This document shows positions 60,124 through 64,000 of a DNA stretch of 64,000 bases, one piece after another; positions within the stretch are counted from its first letter, which is position 1; each line of letters begins with the position of its first letter. The notes under the pieces are model-generated. The model saw only the letters and a list, made by a program, of their open reading frames with translations, did no database searches and was not told the DNA's origin. A program made the position numbers and the translations under genes. The DNA comes from Actinomyces glycerinitolerans (GTDB lineage: Bacteria > Actinomycetota > Actinomycetes > Actinomycetales > Actinomycetaceae): positions 414,745 to 478,744 of the forward strand of contig NZ_FQTT01000010.1 of assembly GCF_900098745.1 (NCBI RefSeq), written 5' to 3'.

Positions 60124-60145
60124 TGGCAGCCCTCCGTTCCCACCG

Positions 60146-61288
60146 TCACTGGCCGACGGCCTCCGCCCAGGTGGTCAGCCACTCCTGCTGGTGGTCGGCG
60201 ATGTCCGCCGAGTCGACGACGATCGGATCTTCAGCGGTGGCACCGAAATCGGCCAGGTCGTCCGCGAGGGCGGCATCGGGGTCCACCGGGTACATGTACA
60301 TGGCGTCGGGGATGGCCTCCTGAACCTGGCGCGACAGCATCCAGGCGACGAAGGCGGCGGCGCCGTCGGGGTTGGCGGCCCCGGCCAGCACGCCCGCGTA
60401 CTCGACCTGGCGGGTGGCGGTGCGCGACATTGCGGCGGTGGTGGGGATGCCGTCGTCGTTGAGGGTGGCGGCGGGCGAGGAGGAGTAGGAGACGACGATC
60501 GGGTAGGCGCCATCGCCGCCGCCGGCGGTGAAATCGGTGTAGTAGGCGTCCGACCAGCCCTCGTCGATCTTGGTGCCGTTGGCGACCAGGTCCTTCCAGT
60601 ACTGGGCGAAGCCGTCCTCGCCGAAGTGGCCGATGGTGGCCAGCAGGAAGGCCATGCCGGTGGAGGAGGTGGTGGGGTTGATGGCGACGAACATGTCCTT
60701 GTAGACCGGGTCAGTCAGGTCCTCGAAGACGGTGGGTATCTCCAGGCCGCGGTCGGAGAGCCAGAAGGTGTCGACGTTGACGCACACCTCCCCGAAGTCG
60801 ATGGGCACGAGCGCCGGGGTGTCGTCGACGATGTAGGGGGCGAGGTAGTCCGCGGCGCCGTCGGGCAGGTTCAGGGCGGTGGTGGTGTCGATGACGCCCT
60901 CGGCGAGGATGCGGGAGGCCATGGTGTTGTTGATGCCGAAGACGGCGTCGCCGAGCGGGGCGTCCTTGGTGAGGATCAGCTTGTTGGCGACCTCGCCGCC
61001 GTCGCCGGAGCGGGCGATCTCCAGGGTGTAGCCGGTGTCGTCCTTGAAGGCGGTGATGAGCTCGTCGGGCAGGTCGAAGGAGTCGTAGGTGACGACGGTG
61101 ACGGTGTCACCGCCCGCCGCCGTGCCTCCCGTACTCGGGCCGTTGTTCCCGGAGCCGCAGGCCGCGAGCGCCAGGCCGACGGCGGTGGCGGCGCCCCCGG
61201 TGAGCAGGGCGCGGCGGCTGGGGCGGATGGTGGTGAGCGACCGGGCGCTGCGCGTCGAGGCAGCGCCGTCAATCTGGTTGGTGTTCAC
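60146..61288 (-). CDS. thiB: Thiamine-binding lipoprotein of ABC transporter
   Basis: 380 residues from GTG 61288 with AGGAGG six bases upstream. RPSRRALL (Tat-like) and LALAACG form the lipoprotein signal. The ThiB family pattern is clear: VTVVTYDSFDLP, then GEVANKLILTKDAPLGDAVFGINNT, and later TTSSTGMAFLLATIGHFGEDG. It delivers thiamine to ThiP. The leader carries a TPP riboswitch. Confidence 0.92.
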   Translation of the reverse strand: MNTNQIDGAASTRSARSLTTIRPSRRALLTGGAATAVGLALAACGSGNNGPSTGGTAAGGDTVTVVTYDSFDLPDELITAFKDDTGYTLEIARSGDGGEVANKLILTKDAPLGDAVFGINNTMASRILAEGVIDTTTALNLPDGAADYLAPYIVDDTPALVPIDFGEVCVNVDTFWLSDRGLEIPTVFEDLTDPVYKDMFVAINPTTSSTGMAFLLATIGHFGEDGFAQYWKDLVANGTKIDEGWSDAYYTDFTAGGGDGAYPIVVSYSSSPAATLNDDGIPTTAAMSRTATRQVEYAGVLAGAANPDGAAAFVAWMLSRQVQEAIPDAMYMYPVDPDAALADDLADFGATAEDPIVVDSADIADHQQEWLTTWAEAVGQ

Positions 61289-61352
61289 GATGGTCCTCCT
61301 GGATGGGCTCTCCGGAGGGCCCGGGCGCAGCCGGTGCGCCCGGGGAGATTCT

Positions 61353-61466
61353 CGACTTCCTTCGCCGGTGCGAACCGGGGCAGGTTCGAGGGTCTGCGGC
61401 TGCCCGCACTCTCAGCGCCGTGGCCGCAGGCGGGCAAGCCCGCCGACGACGGGCGCTCCCCTGTCG
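61353..61466 (-). ncRNA. TPP riboswitch (THI-box) controlling thiB-thiP-thiQ
   Basis: Read on the minus strand from 61466, CGACAGGGGAGCGCC closes with GGAAGTCG at 61353-61360. The invariant parts GGCGCTGAGAGTGCGGG and ACCCTCGAACCTG, then CCGG...CCGGCGAAGGAAG are present. The P3 arm carries a long G+C-rich extension. Between aptamer and gene, GGGCGCA/TGCGCCC (61324-61340 region) can form a hairpin close to the ribosome site, with no T run, so control may be translational or by a rho-like mechanism. Confidence 0.95.
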
Positions 61467-61476
61467 TTGCGGGAAC

Positions 61477-61482
61477 AGCCTA
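61477..61482 (-). promoter_or_regulatory. Probable -10 box of the thiamine operon
   Basis: TAGGCT on the minus strand fits TAnnnT and ends about ten bases before the riboswitch aptamer begins at 61466. No strong -35 is visible. The rest of 61483-61772 holds no gene. Confidence 0.4.
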
Positions 61483-61772
61483 CCGCGACGACGATGCTCG
61501 CCCGACATCCCGCACCGGCCCGGGCGGCACCAGGCGCGTCTGCCCGCGTGGCACTCATGCGGGCGGCGCAGCGGTGGCCACGTCCCGTTGCGCCGCCGAC
61601 GGGCAACTGTGAAAACGCTGCCGACTGCCCGTGTAATGCACTGGTCCGGGTGCGTCCACGCACCGCCCGCCCGATGCATGTGACAGGATCAGGGCGGGGT
61701 CGGCGACCAGCGACAGCGCCGACGTCGCCGACAGGTGTCCAGTCATCAAGCAGATCTCAGGAAGTCACCACC

Positions 61773-62066
61773 ATGAAGAACAGTCTCGGTTGGACGGTTG
61801 CCTCCGCCCTGTCACTCCTGGTCTCCGGCGCTGTTGCCGAGAAGGCCGTGGCCGCCGGGTGGAAGGCCGTAACCGGCAAGCCGGCTCCGCGGGAGGAGGA
61901 CCAGGTGCTCAGCTACCGCCTGGGTGAAGTGGTCGCATTCGCGGTGATCTCCGGCGCCGTCATGACACTGACCCGGCAGCTGACGCTGCGGCAGGCCGCC
62001 AAGATCCACGCCCGCCGTAGCGGGGACGTGCCCGGCGCGGGCGAAGCGCCGGCGCTGGAGGCCTGA
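61773..62066 (+). CDS. DUF4235 family small membrane protein
   Basis: 97 residues from ATG 61773 with AGGAAG upstream. It has an N-terminal hydrophobic segment (GWTVASALSLLVSGAVA), the family motif AAGWKAVTGKPAP, and a second membrane segment (VVAFAVISGAVMTL). This is the usual two-helix arrangement of DUF4235 proteins in actinobacteria. Function is unknown. It converges with the HTH gene. Confidence 0.85.
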   Translation: MKNSLGWTVASALSLLVSGAVAEKAVAAGWKAVTGKPAPREEDQVLSYRLGEVVAFAVISGAVMTLTRQLTLRQAAKIHARRSGDVPGAGEAPALEA

Positions 62067-62125
62067 GGGCGGGTGGTGGTACCCATCGCCGCCCCTGCGG
62101 GTATGCGACTCCACCATCGACGCCG

Positions 62126-63190
62126 TCAGTGACTGCGGCGCAGCGAGGTGACGGTGGCGTCGCCCCGGTCGGTCGCCGTCGTCGACCCGGTGCCCTCTGA
62201 TGGGCTGTCCCAGTCGGGGCTGAAGGGGGCCGGCAGCGGCGCGAACCAGTTGTCGAAGTGATCGGGCGCGTCGGCGGCCGGGACCAGGCCCATGGCGATC
62301 AGCGCGTGAGCGGGCTGGTCGGGGCCGGACAGGGCGTCCACCCAGCCCTCCCAACGGTCCTCGTCGATGTCGGCGCCGCGCGAGTCGGCGATGACGCCGC
62401 CGAGGTTGAAGATGTCGTGGAGCACGAGGGCGTCGGCCAGGTTGCGCACCAGCGGCTCACCGTCCGTAGGGCCGGCGTCGGTCAAACGCAGGGTCATGTC
62501 CCGGGCGGTGCCGCGCAACTGGAAGACGAACTCGTAGTCGTAGCGGGTCAGCCACAACTGCGGCAGGGTGGAGCCGATGTGGGTCTCGTCAAGCTGGCCC
62601 AGGTGGGCGCCGCGGGGAAGCGATGCCAGGCCCTCGAGGTCCTCGGCGACGGACATGTCGAACAGGAAGGTCCCCAGGGCGAAGCAGCGGGCGGCGTCCT
62701 CCCCGAGCATGCGGGCCAACCGCGGGGAGTAGACCTCGGAAAACACCGTAGGGATGTCATCCCAGTCGGGGATGGGGAGCTCGGCGGCGGCCTGGGCGAC
62801 CAGGTCCTCGGCGTCTAGGCCTTCGAAGGCGTCGTAGGCTTCGTCAGGGATGTCGTATCCAGGGACGCCGAAGGCGGTGCCGAGGTCGCCGGGGCCACCA
62901 GCCATGCCCATTGGCGTTGCGCCGCTTTGCAGGTAGGCGCGAAGGCCGTCCAGTGCGGCCACGTGGGCGGGCGGCTCCCATTCGAGGGCTTCCCACACGC
63001 CCGCCTGCTTGTCGCCGCGCACCTGGGTGCGACCGGCCTCGTAGTTGCGCCAGGTCTGCTCGGAAACGCCGGCGCGTGCTGCCATCACCGGCACGCTCAG
63101 CCCCAGTTCCTGTCGGCGCTCCCGCATCGCCTCGGCAATGTCGGGATCGTCGGGCTCGTGATGGTCGTCGTTCTCGCGGCGTGGGCTCAT
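62126..63190 (-). CDS. XRE-type helix-turn-helix protein with long C-terminal domain
   Basis: 354 residues from ATG 63190 with AGGGAG upstream. The HTH (MAARAGVSEQTWRNYEAGR) lies at about 35-55. The remaining 290 residues are acidic and do not match a family I know; a Trp/Asp-rich patch and FALGTFLFDMSVAEDLEGL suggest a globular domain. It may be a regulator fused to a sensor. Its target is unknown, as no operator is visible. Confidence 0.8.
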   Translation of the reverse strand: MSPRRENDDHHEPDDPDIAEAMRERRQELGLSVPVMAARAGVSEQTWRNYEAGRTQVRGDKQAGVWEALEWEPPAHVAALDGLRAYLQSGATPMGMAGGPGDLGTAFGVPGYDIPDEAYDAFEGLDAEDLVAQAAAELPIPDWDDIPTVFSEVYSPRLARMLGEDAARCFALGTFLFDMSVAEDLEGLASLPRGAHLGQLDETHIGSTLPQLWLTRYDYEFVFQLRGTARDMTLRLTDAGPTDGEPLVRNLADALVLHDIFNLGGVIADSRGADIDEDRWEGWVDALSGPDQPAHALIAMGLVPAADAPDHFDNWFAPLPAPFSPDWDSPSEGTGSTTATDRGDATVTSLRRSH

Positions 63191-63815
63191 GGATGCGCTC
63201 CCTGGGGTCCGGTATTGGCTGAGTTGCTGAGTCTCATGACACCAGCGGTCCGCTATCGCGCCGACAAGCTGCCGAGCGGCGCGGTCACGGTGCGCCCAGA
63301 CGACCGTGCACCGCCAGTCTCACGCAGCGTATCGGGAACGGGCGAGCGAGGCCAGCGGCGGGCCTGTCGGCCGCGGCGGGCACCAAGCGCGTACCGACAC
63401 CCGGCTACCCGGCGAGCACCGGGTGTGGAGTTCATTTCGGCCCCGTGAGCCGAAGTGGATCGGCGCGAGCACTCCTCACATGAATCCCCGTCAGCGCAAA
63501 CTCGTTGCAGACAGCTACAACGACGTGATCCGAGGTCACGTGGGATACCGGACCAGGCCGACCGTCAGCCTGGTCCCGAGAACGTCATCGTCGGCGTAGG
63601 TAACGTGGACAACGAGCCAGATTGACCTTCGCGCCCCTGCCTTCCGCCAGAGGCGCGAAGAAGAACTCATCGGGAACCTTGAGATCGGGGTGCACCCCGA
63701 AGGAACGACGCTCTTCCGGAGCCACGACCCTCAGCGTGGCGACGGGCCTGCCTCCCCGAGCCGCCGCACGCACGCCGCCGCCTCCACCCGATACACACCC
63801 CGCACCTGTCACAAA
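63191..63815. other. Gene-poor end region with short open frames
   Basis: Two short frames have codon use suggestive of coding but no recognisable family: ATG 63480 to 63599 on the plus strand (39 residues, NPRQRKLVADSYNDVIRGH) and a minus-strand frame ending at 63585 (RVVAPEERRSFGVHPDLKVP and so on). They overlap by 15 bp. They could be debris of mobile DNA. Confidence 0.35.
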
Positions 63816-63920
63816 ATGCACCACTTTCAGACCGCGTCACTGCCAGGAACATACCGAAACCGCGGAAATCCGCGGACGCAGCTGACGCGGGCGGCGGTCA
63901 CAGAGATGAAAGTGGTGCAT
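63816..63920. repeat. Inverted repeat pair ATGCACCACTTTCA
   Basis: ATGCACCACTTTCA (63816-63829) and TGAAAGTGGTGCAT (63907-63920) are perfect inverse complements, 77 bp apart. Inside, GACCGC/GCGGTC and CCGCGGAAATCCGCGG add further stems, so the whole 105 bp could fold into one structure. It shares ACCACTTT with the arms at 36188/36298. Confidence 0.7.
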
Positions 63921-63942
63921 CCAATGACACCCCCGACCCCAC

Positions 63943-64000
63943 CAGCCACCTCACCCGAGCACCACCCCCCACCCCAGCCACCTCACCCGAGCACCACCCC
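63943..64000 (+). repeat. Tandem 32-bp repeat at the window edge
   Basis: CAGCCACCTCACCCGAGC begins at 63943 and 63975 with matching downstream ACCACCCC, period 32. The array continues beyond the window. Confidence 0.75.

Noticed and set aside
57221..61288. Ferric iron ABC transporter (FbpABC-like)
   Set aside because: The ThiB-like binding-protein motifs and the TPP riboswitch upstream decide for thiamine.

Overview
The window reads as chromosomal DNA of a high-G+C actinobacterium, most likely Actinomyces or a close relative. This is inferred from gene content and not from any marker gene: a class III (oxygen-sensitive) ribonucleotide reductase, helicase-linked TadE/DUF4244 pilin-type genes of actinobacterial style, a DUF4921 protein, Tat/lipobox-type binding proteins, many GTG starts and several apparently leaderless promoters. 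No rRNA, tRNA or CRISPR array was seen.

Left part (1-17,500): a 5'-truncated CPBP protease; nrdD-nrdG for anaerobic dNTP synthesis with tandem NrdR-like boxes upstream; a lower-G+C deoxyribose block (SorC/DeoR regulator, deoC, FucP-type permease, mutarotase-like protein, deoxyribokinase) that would take up deoxyribose, phosphorylate it and split it to acetaldehyde and glyceraldehyde-3-phosphate; then a minus-strand glycan operon (GntR regulator, sugar-binding lipoprotein, two permeases, SIS-domain isomerase/deaminase-like protein, clan GH-A glycoside hydrolase) divergent from a ROK kinase, with a palindromic operator lying on both promoters.

Middle (17,500-37,000): accessory DNA. It holds a large protein of unknown function, an excisionase-type HTH protein, a repeat-rich gene-poor stretch with a candidate amphipathic micropeptide, and a defence island: RloA/RloB, facing a type I restriction-modification operon (hsdM-hsdS-hsdR) preceded by an ImmA/IrrE peptidase and a DUF4411 PIN-like protein. 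The edge carries a decayed toxin with its surviving antitoxin, an AlbA/Schlafen-type regulator, and a SWIM zinc-finger gene whose 3' end is duplicated on the far side of the AlbA gene.

Right part (37,000-64,000): an MrfA-like DUF1998 helicase with the TadE/prepilin-peptidase neighbourhood but without the Tad ATPase and membrane genes; two lipoproteins; a DUF4921 GalT/HIT-like protein; a TacA-TacT toxin-antitoxin pair; an IS3 transposase remnant next to a low-G+C cassette of DUF6571 and small partner proteins resembling type VII secretion substrates; a glutathionyl-hydroquinone-reductase-like enzyme; a peptide ABC operon bracketed by related 23-bp repeats; and a thiamine ABC operon (thiB-thiP-thiQ) under a well-formed TPP riboswitch. 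A DUF4235 membrane protein, an HTH regulator and repeat-containing DNA end the window.
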